A DNA stretch of 64,000 bases, from the NCBI RefSeq assembly GCF_004118675.1, contig NZ_SDHZ01000002.1, positions 1,116,001 through 1,180,000 of the forward strand, given 5' to 3'. How positions within the stretch are numbered: the first letter of the stretch is position 1; each line of letters starts with the position of its first letter. Positions 52,421-61,577 of this stretch are shown here, one piece after another. The notes below the pieces were generated by a model. The model worked only from the letters and a program-made list of their open reading frames with translations. It was not told the DNA's origin and did not search any database. The translations under genes were made by a program, and so were the position numbers. The DNA comes from Filimonas effusa. Lineage in GTDB: Bacteria; Bacteroidota; Bacteroidia; Chitinophagales; Chitinophagaceae.

Positions 52421-53599
52421 ATGACATTGAAAAAACTTGCAGGCAAAATCCATTTATGGCTGGGCCTTGGTTCCGGGCTGATCGTTTTTATGGTAGCCAT
52501 CACAGGCTGCCTGTATGCTTTTCAGGCGGAGATCCAGGAGGCTACGGAGCCATTTCGCTTCGTAAAACCACAGCAACAGCCGGTATTACCGCCTTCTCAG
52601 CTTGGGCGTATTGCAGATAGTGTGATGCCCGGAAAACATATTACCGCTCTTCTCTATGGCAAGCCAGGAACTGCCGCCCAGGCGATGTACTGGAAATATG
52701 AAGCATATTATGACCTCGTATTCCTGGATCCCTATACCGGTGCAGTGCAGCAGGTGAAGGATATGAAACATAGCTTTTTCCCGTGGATACTGGAAGGGCA
52801 CGAATTTCTTTGGCTGCCGGAGAAGATTGGTCGGCCCATTGTGGCTACAGCTACCCTCCTGTTTGCGGCATTACTGATCAGCGGGCTTTATTTATGGTGG
52901 CCGCGAAATAAGAACGGAAGGCGGCAACGTTTCAGTATTAAATGGAATGCACGTTGGCGCAGGCGTAATTATGACCTGCACAATGTCCTTGGATTTTATA
53001 TTCTTACGGTTGGGTTGATATTGGCAATAACGGGACTCGTCTTTGGATTTGAATGGTTTGCCAAAGGTGCTTACTATGGACTGACCGGCGGAAAAGAAAT
53101 GGTTCCCTATTTTGATATGGGATCTGACACCACAGCTATAAGTGAGCATACTATCCCACCGGTAGACCAGGTTTACCTGCATATGCGAAAAGCGTTTCCA
53201 CAGGCGGAGAACATCCAATTGTATTACCCTCAGAATGAGGCATCGGCCATTGATGCCAATGCCAACCCGGATGCTTCTACCTATTGGAAAGTAGATTATA
53301 CCTATTGGGATCAGCATACACTTAACGAGATTCCGTCCCGGCATCTCTGGAAGCGGTTCCGGGAGGCGAATGCCGGTGACATGCTGATGCGGATGGCCTA
53401 CGATATTCATATCGGCGCCATCTGGGGACTATGGGGGAAGGTACTGGTATTTTGCACCAGCCTGGTGGTGGCATCACTGCCGGTTACAGGATTTCTGATA
53501 TGGTGGGGAAGGCGTAATAAGCATAAGAAAAAGGGTACCCGGAAATGGTCGTTGCGCCTCCGGAGAAAACACATTAAAGAAAAAGTAGAAAAAGCGTGA
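52421..53599 (+). CDS. PepSY-associated membrane protein
   Basis: A 392-residue inner-membrane protein with about four membrane helices. The first (LGLGSGLIVFMVAITGCLYAF) is followed by a periplasmic PepSY-like domain. A second pair follows (IGRPIVATATLLFAALLISGLYLWWP and NVLGFYILTVGLILAITGLVFGFEW), with HNVLG typical of the family, and a last helix near the C-terminus. Such proteins are often linked to iron or metal uptake in Bacteroidota; no TonB-dependent receptor is adjacent. The tRNA gene follows 61 bp after the stop. Confidence 0.87.
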   Translation: MTLKKLAGKIHLWLGLGSGLIVFMVAITGCLYAFQAEIQEATEPFRFVKPQQQPVLPPSQLGRIADSVMPGKHITALLYGKPGTAAQAMYWKYEAYYDLVFLDPYTGAVQQVKDMKHSFFPWILEGHEFLWLPEKIGRPIVATATLLFAALLISGLYLWWPRNKNGRRQRFSIKWNARWRRRNYDLHNVLGFYILTVGLILAITGLVFGFEWFAKGAYYGLTGGKEMVPYFDMGSDTTAISEHTIPPVDQVYLHMRKAFPQAENIQLYYPQNEASAIDANANPDASTYWKVDYTYWDQHTLNEIPSRHLWKRFREANAGDMLMRMAYDIHIGAIWGLWGKVLVFCTSLVVASLPVTGFLIWWGRRNKHKKKGTRKWSLRLRRKHIKEKVEKA

Positions 53600-53618
53600 A
53601 AATTTGATATACAACACC

Positions 53619-53626
53619 TATTTTTG
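53619..53626 (+). promoter_or_regulatory. -7 element for the tRNA gene
   Basis: TATTTTTG matches TAnnTTTG, 34 bp before the tRNA 5' end, without a good -33 partner. A CATCTC/GAGATG hairpin separates it from the tRNA. Confidence 0.4.
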
Positions 53627-53660
53627 CGCTCCCGATAAGGGGAACATCTCTTAGAGATGA

Positions 53661-53734
53661 GGGCCTATAGCTCAGTTGGTTAGAGCACCTGACTCATAAT
53701 CAGGGGGTCCCAGGATCATGCCCTGGTGGGCCCA
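53661..53734 (+). tRNA. tRNA-Met (anticodon CAT; Ile2 cannot be excluded)
   Basis: A 74-nt cloverleaf. Acceptor GGGCCTA pairs with TGGGCCC (one G-U), D stem GCTC/GAGC, anticodon stem CCTGA/TCAGG with loop CTCATAA (CAT at 53695-53697), variable GGGTC, T stem CCAGG/CCTGG. Discriminator is A and CCA is not encoded. The T-loop is ATCATGC rather than the usual TTCGAnn, so the T54-A58 pair is replaced by A54 and T58. Not initiator tRNA by its 1-72 pair and anticodon stem. CAT may also be read as Ile2 after TilS modification. Confidence 0.92.
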
Positions 53735-53737
53735 CAG

Positions 53738-53776
53738 AAAAAAGCAGTTACATACGAAAGTTGTAATTGCTTTTTT
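53738..53776 (+). terminator. Terminator after the tRNA gene
   Basis: GCAGTTACA (53744-53752) pairs with TGTAATTGC (53762-53770) with one G-U, then six T (53771-53776). It lies 4 bp after the tRNA. Confidence 0.8.
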
Positions 53777-53956
53777 GCTTTGCCCCAACTGCATCAAAAA
53801 TACCCGGTTAACCTCCTCTTTTTCTTCTATGCGCGCTGCTTTGAAATGAACCTTTAAAGTAGGCATGTGGTAAATATGAAGTCATATTAAAATTTATTGT
53901 GCAGAATAAAAAAAATAACATATTTTTAATCAGTTGACCATATTTATCCGATCCGA

Positions 53957-55333
53957 ATGAACCCTAGATTACTTGCCATTATACTTTTTCCCTTAGCCCA
54001 ATTTTCCGCCCAATATCTTCAGGCACAAGGTCTTATTACAGAAAACGGTTCTCACCTTGTTGTAAATGGCGCAGCCAGTATTGTGATTAATAATAGTGGC
54101 TTTAATAACTCGGGAAACTTTGTACCCGGAACCGGAACAGTAGCTTTTACGGGAGTTGCCGCTTCAGAAGTATCTGGCGCGCATCCTTCCAGTTTTTATA
54201 ATTTTCTGATCAGGAAACCTGGCAGTTCACTCACGCTTTCACACAATATTGGTGTTTCAAATATCCTTACTATGGGAGACGGGCTTATTAACCTGAATGG
54301 TTTTGACCTGGACCTTGGAAGTACGGGCGCTATTTCAGGAGAGCGGCCATTATCACGCATCACGGGGACCGTGGGAGGATCTCTGATTCGATCTGCCATA
54401 CTAAATGCACCTAACCAGGTAAATCCGGGCAACATTGGTGTGGAAATTACCAGTAGCGGCAATGCCGGTCTTACTGTTATCAGACGCAGCCACCGTTCAG
54501 TTCAGCTGGACGGCGGCTTTGGCATGCAACGTTTTTATAATTTCTCTGTTGCCAATGCGGGTAATGAACGTTATACTTTACGGTTTCATTATTTTGAAGA
54601 GGAACTGGCAGGCATCAGCGAAAGCGAGCTGGCAATTTATTCAGTAGACGCTGCCAATCCGGGCGGTGATCTGGAGCAAAGCAGTGTAACGAATGCCGCA
54701 GCCAACTACGTGGAAGTAAGTAATGTATCGCTGACGGGCAGCTTTGTTCCCGCCAGTAATATATCGGACCCGGCACGTTCTTCATATTTTGCTGTGGCAG
54801 CTGTAAGCAACAGGGCATTATTGAGCTGGGGCACCTTATATGAAATCAATACAGATCATTTTGAACTGGAAAGGTCTTTAGACGGCAGTTCGTTCAGCCG
54901 TTTTGCGATTGTACCGGCCGCGGGCACTGTTATTATTTCGAACGATTACACTTATACCGATCCGGAACTGTTGCAGGGACCTTATTTTGGCACCAGTCCA
55001 CGGTATTACCGTTACAAAATCGTATTTAAAGATGGTCGCTCCAGCTATTCAAATATTATATCCGTAGCTCCGGAGGGCTATCCAAATCATATTTTAAGCG
55101 TCTATCCGAGTCCTACAACCGGACCACTAACAGTTCGATTCAGCAGTTTCCGCAATCAGAAGGTAACGCTGCAGGTAGTGGACAATCTTGGCCGTGTGGT
55201 GGAACAGAAAGAGACAAATGCGGTTATTGGTCCTAATATGATCAGTTGCGACATCAGTCATGTAGTAAAAGGAATTTACTATGTGCGCCTGCTAAATATC
55301 GAAAAACGAGCCTATAAAATCCTTAAGCAATAA
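53957..55333 (+). CDS. Secreted protein with type A T9SS sorting domain
   Basis: A 458-residue protein with signal peptide (ending LQAQ). The N-terminal 150 residues form a beta-helix-like or repeat region rich in Gly/Asn (NNSGNFVPGTGTVAFTGVAAS). A middle Ig-like segment (ALLSWGTLYEINTDHFELERS) is followed by the type A sorting domain: LSVYPSPTTGPLTVRFSS, then VTLQVVDNLGRVV and GIYYVRLLNIEKRAYKILKQ. It is exported by the type IX system to the cell surface. The collagen-like gene follows 21 bp after its stop. Confidence 0.87.
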   Translation: MNPRLLAIILFPLAQFSAQYLQAQGLITENGSHLVVNGAASIVINNSGFNNSGNFVPGTGTVAFTGVAASEVSGAHPSSFYNFLIRKPGSSLTLSHNIGVSNILTMGDGLINLNGFDLDLGSTGAISGERPLSRITGTVGGSLIRSAILNAPNQVNPGNIGVEITSSGNAGLTVIRRSHRSVQLDGGFGMQRFYNFSVANAGNERYTLRFHYFEEELAGISESELAIYSVDAANPGGDLEQSSVTNAAANYVEVSNVSLTGSFVPASNISDPARSSYFAVAAVSNRALLSWGTLYEINTDHFELERSLDGSSFSRFAIVPAAGTVIISNDYTYTDPELLQGPYFGTSPRYYRYKIVFKDGRSSYSNIISVAPEGYPNHILSVYPSPTTGPLTVRFSSFRNQKVTLQVVDNLGRVVEQKETNAVIGPNMISCDISHVVKGIYYVRLLNIEKRAYKILKQ

Positions 55334-55354
55334 TAAAAGACAAATTCTGCTATT

Positions 55355-57373
55355 GTGAGAAACAAACAATTAAAACAAGCACTCTTAGGATTGTTCCTGG
55401 CGGGTTTCACGGCCGCTTCTGCCCAGAATGTGGGGGTCAATGCCGATGGTTCTACGCCTGACAACAGTGCTATGCTCGACATCAAGAGTACTGTAAAAGG
55501 ACTTTTAATTCCCCGTATGCTTACCTCTCAGCGGATTGCTATAAGCGCACCAGCAACGGGCCTGCTGATTTACCAGACTGACGGCATTACCGGTTTCTAC
55601 TTTAACAAAGGCACCGGTACAACGCCTGACTGGCAATATCTCGGAGCCATGGGACCTGCGGGCGCGAAAGGTTCCAATGCCCTTATCCGAACCACCACAG
55701 AGCCTGCGGGAGTGAATTGCGCTACGGGCGGCGTGAAAGTAGAGGTGGGCACCGACGCCAACAATAACGGCGTGCTGGATGCAGCTGAAATTATCTCCAA
55801 TCTCACCACTTATGTTTGTAATGGGGCTACGGGTGCAACAGGTGCTACCGGGGCGACAGGATCGCAAGGTATTCAAGGCATTCAGGGAATTACCGGCGCA
55901 ACAGGTCCTGCAGGTGCAACGGGTGCTACCGGGCCGACAGGGCCACAGGGACAACAAGGTATCCAAGGGATGCAGGGTGCAACGGGAGCTACGGGTGCTA
56001 CCGGGGCGACAGGATCGCAAGGCTCACAAGGTATCCAAGGGATACAGGGTGCTACGGGTGCAACAGGTGCTACCGGGGCGACAGGGTCGCAAGGTATTCA
56101 AGGCATTCAGGGAGTTACCGGCGCAACAGGTCCTGCAGGTACAACGGGACCTGCGGGAGCAACAGGACCGACAGGTGCAACAGGGCCTGCGGGCGCAGCA
56201 GGACCGACAGGTGCAACAGGGCCTGCGGGAGCAACAGGACCGACAGGTGCCACAGGGCCTGCGGGAGCAGCAGGGCCTACAGGCGCCACAGGGCCTGCGG
56301 GAGCAGCAGGGCCTACAGGTGCAACGGGACCTGCGGGAGCAGCAGGGCCTACAGGTGCCACAGGGCCTGCGGGAGCAGCAGGGCCTACAGGTGCAACGGG
56401 ACCTGCGGGAGCAGCAGGACCGACAGGTGCAACGGGACCTGCGGGAGCAACAGGACCGACAGGTGCAACGGGACCTGCGGGAGCAACAGGACCGACAGGT
56501 GCCACAGGGCCTGCGGGAGCAGCAGGGCCTACAGGTGCAACGGGACCTGCGGGCGCAACAGGACCGACAGGTGCCACAGGGCCTGCGGGAGCAGCAGGAC
56601 CGACAGGTGCAACGGGACCTGCGGGCGCTACGGGAGCAACCGGCGAAGGATTCAGTAACGGCACTACAGGTGCTCAGATTTATCTCACCAGCTCATCGGC
56701 ACCTTATGCGCCAGGAGTTCCTCAAACTGTAACTGGCGATATTACAATTGCAGCCAACGGCGTCACCACTATCTCGGCAAACGCTGTAACTAATAATAAA
56801 ATCAATGATGGGGCTGTAACAGTAGCCAAAATCGGCAGCACAGGTGGTACAGCCGGCTCAACAACGTTCTTAAGGGGCGATGGACAATGGGCTACGCCAT
56901 CCGCAGGCGGAGGCAGCTCCGGCGGAGTTGCCGTTATGGCAACCAATACCAATGCGCAATCATTACCACCGGGTGGAGCAGCATCTACTCCAACTGATAT
57001 TACTTTCAATAACTATTCATCTGTAGCACTAGGAAGTTTTGATGGTGCTACATTCACTGTTGGCTCAGGCCAGAGCGGCACTTATATGATAACGGCACAT
57101 GCTGTTTCTACCAATAGCGCTAACACAACTCAAAACGCTGCTGCACGGTTAGCAGTAAATGTCGACGGTACTATTGTAGCTTACGGCGTTTATATCTTTA
57201 ACAATACGCTACCTGCCAGCACTACAAATACAGCACAGCTTACACTGGTTTACAATTTAAGTGCAGGCAACAAAGTGAAGATAGTAGGTACCAATTCTAA
57301 CGCAAACACCAACAATAATGCTATTCTGTCGACCGACGGTACTACCCGCTTATCTATCATTAAGTTGTTTTAA
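55355..57373 (+). CDS. Collagen-like repeat surface protein
   Basis: A 672-residue protein with a GTG start and signal peptide (ending SAQ). Residues about 25-110 form a trimerisation-like domain found in Bacteroidota surface proteins ([36 protein letters not shown]). Then a short D-N-N-N-G-V-L-D region, a collagen-like Gly-X-Y block from about residue 150 to 430 ([22 protein letters not shown] units), and a C1q/TNF-like jelly-roll at the end ([26 protein letters not shown]). No T9SS sorting domain is visible. Probably a trimeric surface fibre. It follows the T9SS cargo gene by 21 bp. Confidence 0.9.
   Translation: MRNKQLKQALLGLFLAGFTAASAQNVGVNADGSTPDNSAMLDIKSTVKGLLIPRMLTSQRIAISAPATGLLIYQTDGITGFYFNKGTGTTPDWQYLGAMGPAGAKGSNALIRTTTEPAGVNCATGGVKVEVGTDANNNGVLDAAEIISNLTTYVCNGATGATGATGATGSQGIQGIQGITGATGPAGATGATGPTGPQGQQGIQGMQGATGATGATGATGSQGSQGIQGIQGATGATGATGATGSQGIQGIQGVTGATGPAGTTGPAGATGPTGATGPAGAAGPTGATGPAGATGPTGATGPAGAAGPTGATGPAGAAGPTGATGPAGAAGPTGATGPAGAAGPTGATGPAGAAGPTGATGPAGATGPTGATGPAGATGPTGATGPAGAAGPTGATGPAGATGPTGATGPAGAAGPTGATGPAGATGATGEGFSNGTTGAQIYLTSSSAPYAPGVPQTVTGDITIAANGVTTISANAVTNNKINDGAVTVAKIGSTGGTAGSTTFLRGDGQWATPSAGGGSSGGVAVMATNTNAQSLPPGGAASTPTDITFNNYSSVALGSFDGATFTVGSGQSGTYMITAHAVSTNSANTTQNAAARLAVNVDGTIVAYGVYIFNNTLPASTTNTAQLTLVYNLSAGNKVKIVGTNSNANTNNNAILSTDGTTRLSIIKLF
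56147..56614 (+). repeat. Thirteen 36-bp units encoding GPAGAxGPTGAT
   Basis: Each 36-bp unit encodes G-P-A-G-A-(A/T)-G-P-T-G-A-T and repeats 13 times without gaps, with only synonymous or Ala/Thr changes. Upstream, looser collagen units ([13 protein letters not shown]) surround the same idea. Long open frames on the other frames and strand are artefacts of the repeat. Confidence 0.92.
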
Positions 57374-57420
57374 TCTAACTATCGTAATAACAGCAAACGA
57401 AAGAGGGCGCTTAGGCGCAA

Positions 57421-57448
57421 CAATGGCCGGGATTACTTCCGGCCATTG
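57421..57448 (+). terminator. Terminator after the collagen-like gene
   Basis: CAATGGCCGG pairs with CCGGCCATTG across an 8-nt loop and is followed by TTATATT. It lies 48 bp after the stop codon. T-run is weak. Confidence 0.6.
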
Positions 57449-57500
57449 TTATATTAAAACAGCCCCAGGGTACCTTAACGCGCAGGGGTCGGCAGTGGCG

Positions 57501-58466
57501 CTATTGCAACACAAACTTCACCATGGCATTTGTTTGCTCATCGGATGACATGAATACATCGTACTCTTTTCCATTGGCATAAATACGCATCATGGCGGTA
57601 TTGGGAGGTATGTCTCCCAGGTTATTGGCATACATGATGAGCTCATTGTCTTTACCGGGAATCGCCCTGATATTAACGGTGATAGGCTGCGCTGTTAAAC
57701 GTTTCCGGTTAACGATCAGTTCTTTATTAAAATAGAGAGAAATATTGTCGCCATCGATCACATTGTTATCCCAGATCTCAACTTTGACATCAGGGGACAG
57801 CAGGCTGATTTGCTGGATCTGGGTCCTTTTCCTGGAAAGCATTTTGAGCAAAGAAGCATCCACCATCACATCTTCCTGGCTTACAGCTTTGGACGAGAAT
57901 TTTTCTATTTCTTCCCTGCTAACGGACACATCGTTATGCCGCAATATTGCCTCTATGGAATCCATATGATTCTTTTCCTTTGACACTGGTTTTGTACGTG
58001 CGAAGCGGCCTACACCTGCGCCGCAGTTATCGAACGAGTTTGCCGTCCAGCTTCCTGTTAAAGAATCTTTCTTATTATATGTGACGAGTTTCAGCCGGTA
58101 AGTGCGCAAACAGGAATAATGTGCAGAAAAAAGATGATTATCTCTCACGGCTACTTCTTTAATAATCCATTCACTTGCTTTTGCATCGTAAGTACAGGCC
58201 ACTATCGCTGATGAATAATAAAAGTTGCCGCGGAACCAATAATAATGATAACTGATACCTGCCAGACTGTTGGAATCGACCCCTGTAATCTGTAGTATAT
58301 CTCCTTTTTCCTCTGTTGAAGAAAGATGATGACCGGCAGCGCGTGTTATATCAGTTTTCCCATACCACTTACCTGTAATAAGCTGCGCGTTCACGCCGGG
58401 GCTGCATAGGCTCGCGAAAGCCGTTAATATCAACAGTATAAATCCAATCCTGATAGCCTTATCCAT
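57501..58466 (-). CDS. Secreted protein of unknown function
   Basis: A 321-residue protein with signal peptide ending VNAQ. The N-terminal half is beta-rich (ITGKWYGKTDITRA, YHYYWFRGNFYYSSAIVACTYD), then a helical segment (SKEKNHMDSIEAILRHNDVSVSREEIEKF). A C-terminal domain follows with VKVEIWDNNVIDGDNISLYFNK and NNLGDIPPNTAMMRIYANG, a fold seen at the ends of other Bacteroidota secreted proteins as I recall them. No function can be given. It is convergent with the collagen-like gene. Confidence 0.78.
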   Translation of the reverse strand: MDKAIRIGFILLILTAFASLCSPGVNAQLITGKWYGKTDITRAAGHHLSSTEEKGDILQITGVDSNSLAGISYHYYWFRGNFYYSSAIVACTYDAKASEWIIKEVAVRDNHLFSAHYSCLRTYRLKLVTYNKKDSLTGSWTANSFDNCGAGVGRFARTKPVSKEKNHMDSIEAILRHNDVSVSREEIEKFSSKAVSQEDVMVDASLLKMLSRKRTQIQQISLLSPDVKVEIWDNNVIDGDNISLYFNKELIVNRKRLTAQPITVNIRAIPGKDNELIMYANNLGDIPPNTAMMRIYANGKEYDVFMSSDEQTNAMVKFVLQ

Positions 58467-58598
58467 ACGAATAAAAGTAAGTCACAATAGTAAAACAGCA
58501 CCACTAGTGAAAAGAAATTTCCAATAGAGTTCCGGGAAACAACTCTCAGGCAGCAAATACAGCCCCGCCCTAAAGGCCTGACCTGCAGGAGAATGACC

Positions 58599-59819
58599 TT
58601 AATGCGACTTGCTTTCCAGCCATCTGTTTCTCATCATAAGCATCTTTTCCAGATCATCGTATGATTTTTCGGTTTGGATCCTGGAAATCTCCTTAAGGCT
58701 TTCTATGGAAACCGGCTGACTATCCAACGCCCGCATTTTGAGCGCAGCAGCAGTATATAATTCTTCTTCATATCCTTTTACCAGATCTGTCACTCCATAG
58801 GAATCCATATGTTTTTCCAACGGGAGATAAAAGACAAAGCCGGTGAAAATACCTTCATAAGTTTCCTGGTGTTGTGTAAACGGAAATAAATCGAAATGAT
58901 CTTTTCCTAACGGGGCATTTTTAAAATCGAAGCCAATATCATCTTTGCCAGAAGCCTGGAAAGCCGCATCCCACTTTCCATCCTGAATAAGCGTTTCAGA
59001 CATATCCTGGTATATTTTAGGCTTATTCTGGCTTTCCTTAGACACCTGAGGCAGTGGTGCAGCGGTATTTATCAGGACGTTTGCAAATGCATCCCGATAT
59101 TTTTCTTTCAAATAATCACCGGTATTCCTGTAATGAATATCAAACGACTTCGAAAAAGCATGGCGGTAATTCATAATCACTAAAGCCTTTTTATGACCAT
59201 CCCGGCTTTTCAGACTGTCGAAAGTCGCGATAATATTCTGTGCCATCAGGCTATCCCTATGCTCTACTATATTTTTGAAATAGGACTTAACGCTTTCAAC
59301 CGAAGCCAGCTCTCCGCTGTTGGGGTGTCTTATATCTGAAACAAAGAGCTCTAATTTTTCATTTTTACCGAGGGACGTATTAAGCGTGTTCAGCTTTCCA
59401 ATAAAAGTATAAAAATTCGTCATTTCCCATATTCCATAGTGCGCCATCCCTCTATAGGTATCCAGTTGCTGCAACCGTTTTTGCTCTTCAGTTTTGAATG
59501 AAGTATGAATAAATTCCTGAACTTTCTGACGATTATCAATGCTACCCACCTCCGTAAACACAGTACCTACTTCTTTTTGAAATGCTTTAGAGCTGACTAT
59601 GTCATAAATAAGATCGTACTGCGTAAGTTCACCGTGATGCCTTTCGCACAGCACAACAATGTCATGCTTTTTAAAAAGCCCCAGAATATAGTCTTTAGCA
59701 GAGGTATGCTGCGTTTTAAGGAAAGCTACCTGTTCTGAAATTTCAGGGCTGTAATTCTGCCCCAAACAAAAGGACGCTGATAAAGCGCAAATAAGGATAG
59801 AAAAGATACTGGCTTTCAT
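58599..59819 (-). CDS. Secreted EreA/ChaN-like protein
   Basis: A 406-residue protein with signal peptide (ending CLGQ). The N-terminal region has IVVLCERHHGELTQYDLIY (Glu59, His61, His62), then VGTVFTEVGSIDN (Glu90), and later IMNYRHAFSK (His). This E-H-E-H layout matches the erythromycin esterase-like superfamily. The usual cytoplasmic EreA has no signal peptide, so a periplasmic hydrolase is more likely than drug resistance. The ligand cannot be inferred. It stands alone, divergent from the LOG-family gene. Confidence 0.65.
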   Translation of the reverse strand: MKASIFSILICALSASFCLGQNYSPEISEQVAFLKTQHTSAKDYILGLFKKHDIVVLCERHHGELTQYDLIYDIVSSKAFQKEVGTVFTEVGSIDNRQKVQEFIHTSFKTEEQKRLQQLDTYRGMAHYGIWEMTNFYTFIGKLNTLNTSLGKNEKLELFVSDIRHPNSGELASVESVKSYFKNIVEHRDSLMAQNIIATFDSLKSRDGHKKALVIMNYRHAFSKSFDIHYRNTGDYLKEKYRDAFANVLINTAAPLPQVSKESQNKPKIYQDMSETLIQDGKWDAAFQASGKDDIGFDFKNAPLGKDHFDLFPFTQHQETYEGIFTGFVFYLPLEKHMDSYGVTDLVKGYEEELYTAAALKMRALDSQPVSIESLKEISRIQTEKSYDDLEKMLMMRNRWLESKSH

Positions 59820-59997
59820 TTGAGGTTATATATGATGATAAGTGGCTTGTTGCCAAGACTAAATTTAGCACATTTTAACTACCCCTGTATTGTTGTGGTA
59901 CATATGGGAAATGCGGGCTCTTGCAAAAGCTCTAAAGACTTACCAGTTTATCGAAGATTAAAGACCATCTTTGAGGCAGCTATCTTTATTTTTATCT

Positions 59998-60540
59998 ATG
60001 TTTTCAAAATTTAAATCAGCCGCAGTATTCTGTGGCTCTAAACCTGGTCTTAATCCTGTTTTCATTCAACATGCTTCGGCGCTTGGGAAATTATTGGCCC
60101 TGAACCAGGTAACACTGGTTTATGGCGGCGGCAACAGCGGCCTGATGGGAGTAGTAGCCAATGAGATGCTGGACAATGGCGGACAGGTAGTGGGCGTAAT
60201 GCCCGACCTTTTAATTCAAAGGGAGTTCAGACACGACAGGCTTAGCCAGTTGCATGTAGTGGAAGATATGCACGCCAGGAAAAAGCTGATGTACAGTTTA
60301 TGCGAGGCAGTAATTATCCTTCCGGGCGGACTGGGCACATTCGATGAAATGATTGAAGTGATGGCCTGGAACAGCCTGAGCATCCATAACAAAAGAATCT
60401 TCGTAATCAATTCCGGCGGCTTCTTCGATCTGTTTATACAGCAGATGCAGCGGGTACAGGAAAATGGATTTCTTTATGGCGATGTATCCGGCGCGTTCGA
60501 GGTAGTTGATTTCCCTGAAAAGATCTTCTCTACAAAATAA
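59998..60540 (+). CDS. LOG-family (TIGR00730) Rossmann protein
   Basis: A 180-residue protein started at the Met at 59998 (MFSKFKSAAVFCGSKPG). Motifs are VYGGGNSGLMGVVANEML and the PGGLGTFDEMIEVMAWN (PGGxGTxxE) signature. Relatives are cytokinin riboside-5'-monophosphate phosphoribohydrolases or nucleotide 5'-monophosphate nucleosidases. The in-cell role is unknown. It is transcribed alone. Confidence 0.9.
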   Translation: MFSKFKSAAVFCGSKPGLNPVFIQHASALGKLLALNQVTLVYGGGNSGLMGVVANEMLDNGGQVVGVMPDLLIQREFRHDRLSQLHVVEDMHARKKLMYSLCEAVIILPGGLGTFDEMIEVMAWNSLSIHNKRIFVINSGGFFDLFIQQMQRVQENGFLYGDVSGAFEVVDFPEKIFSTK

Positions 60541-60623
60541 AAGGTTACTCCTGAAACTTATTCCGCCGGGCAGGCGAGGGGGCTGATCATTGACTAATGC
60601 TCAGCCCCAATATAACAAGCCTG

Positions 60624-61466
60624 TTATTTTTTTAAGCTAACAATGGCCCATACAGGAAAGTGATCCGATGGATATTTGCCATTGTAAGTGTCCGTTAATA
60701 CCGCATACTTCTTTGCAGTAAAAGCAGATGATGTAAAGATATGGTCAATTATATCTGAGCTGATATTCCTTCCGAAGTTGTTGAAAGTTCCGTTGTTGAT
60801 GTAACGGGCAGGCGCTGTTTTTGATGCGTCCTTTAAAAACTGTGAATCAGCAAGTAATTTGTAACATCCAGAATCATAGCCACCATTTAAATCGCCGGTA
60901 AATAATACGGGGGCTTTGCGGGCTATTTCTTTTATTTTCCGCAATATCAGCTTACTGCTCTCTACACGGGCTATTTGTCCCTGGTGGTCGAAATGGGCAT
61001 TGAAGAAAAAAAATACAGCACCAGTTTTTTTATCTTTTAACTTAACCCATGAGCAAATGCGGTTGCAGCATTTGGCATCCCAGCAAAGCGACGGCGTATC
61101 GGGCGTTTCGGAAAGCCAGAAATCACCTTTCTGAAGTAATTGAAATTTGTCTTTCCGGAAAAAGATAGCGGAATGCTCTCCACCGCTTTTTCCGTCGTTA
61201 CGTCCTGCGCCGTAGCGATCGTATTCCTGCAACGTTTTACTTAGATCATCCAGTTGGTTAACGAGCGCTTCCTGCGTTCCAAGAATATCGTATTGATGAA
61301 AACGGATCAGCGCCGCTACGGCCGGCGCACGGTTTATCCATAAATTACCAGAGTCGCACTCGCAGGCAAAACGCAGGTTATAGCTGCCTACGGTATAGTT
61401 CTGTGCCTGGACTACTGCAGCCAGCAAAATGGCCGTTACTATCGTTGTTATTTTTATGAAGTTCAT
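60624..61466 (-). CDS. Secreted endonuclease/exonuclease/phosphatase family protein
   Basis: A 280-residue EEP-family protein started at the Met at 61466 (signal ending VQAQ). Conserved points are VGSYNLRFACECD near the N-terminus, IRFHQYDILGTQEAL (Glu), FFFNAHFDHQG (metal-site His/Asp), LFTGDLNGGYDSG and YPSDHFPVWA. It could hydrolyse nucleic acids or phosphodiesters outside the cytoplasm. Substrate unknown. It follows the lipoprotein gene by 111 bp. Confidence 0.9.
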   Translation of the reverse strand: MNFIKITTIVTAILLAAVVQAQNYTVGSYNLRFACECDSGNLWINRAPAVAALIRFHQYDILGTQEALVNQLDDLSKTLQEYDRYGAGRNDGKSGGEHSAIFFRKDKFQLLQKGDFWLSETPDTPSLCWDAKCCNRICSWVKLKDKKTGAVFFFFNAHFDHQGQIARVESSKLILRKIKEIARKAPVLFTGDLNGGYDSGCYKLLADSQFLKDASKTAPARYINNGTFNNFGRNISSDIIDHIFTSSAFTAKKYAVLTDTYNGKYPSDHFPVWAIVSLKK

Positions 61467-61577
61467 AAGTACTGCATTTAAAAATAGACGCGAAGGTAAT
61501 GGCCATGTATTCGCCATGATGTTAATTGATTATTACCTATAAGACCCGGGACCAGGCAAACAGGAAGCTCCCTGTTC

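Noticed and set aside
53672-53866. 64-residue minus-strand open frame over the tRNA
   Set aside because: It runs through the tRNA and its terminator and has no protein-like features.
56147-56614. CRISPR-like regular repeats
   Set aside because: The units are in-frame, without spacers, and encode collagen-type Gly-X-Y.
56107-56664. 185-residue open frame on the minus strand ([11 protein letters not shown] repeats) and a 317-residue frame on plus at 55779-56732
   Set aside because: Both are read-through artefacts of the 36-bp collagen repeat, whose low-stop composition leaves other frames open.
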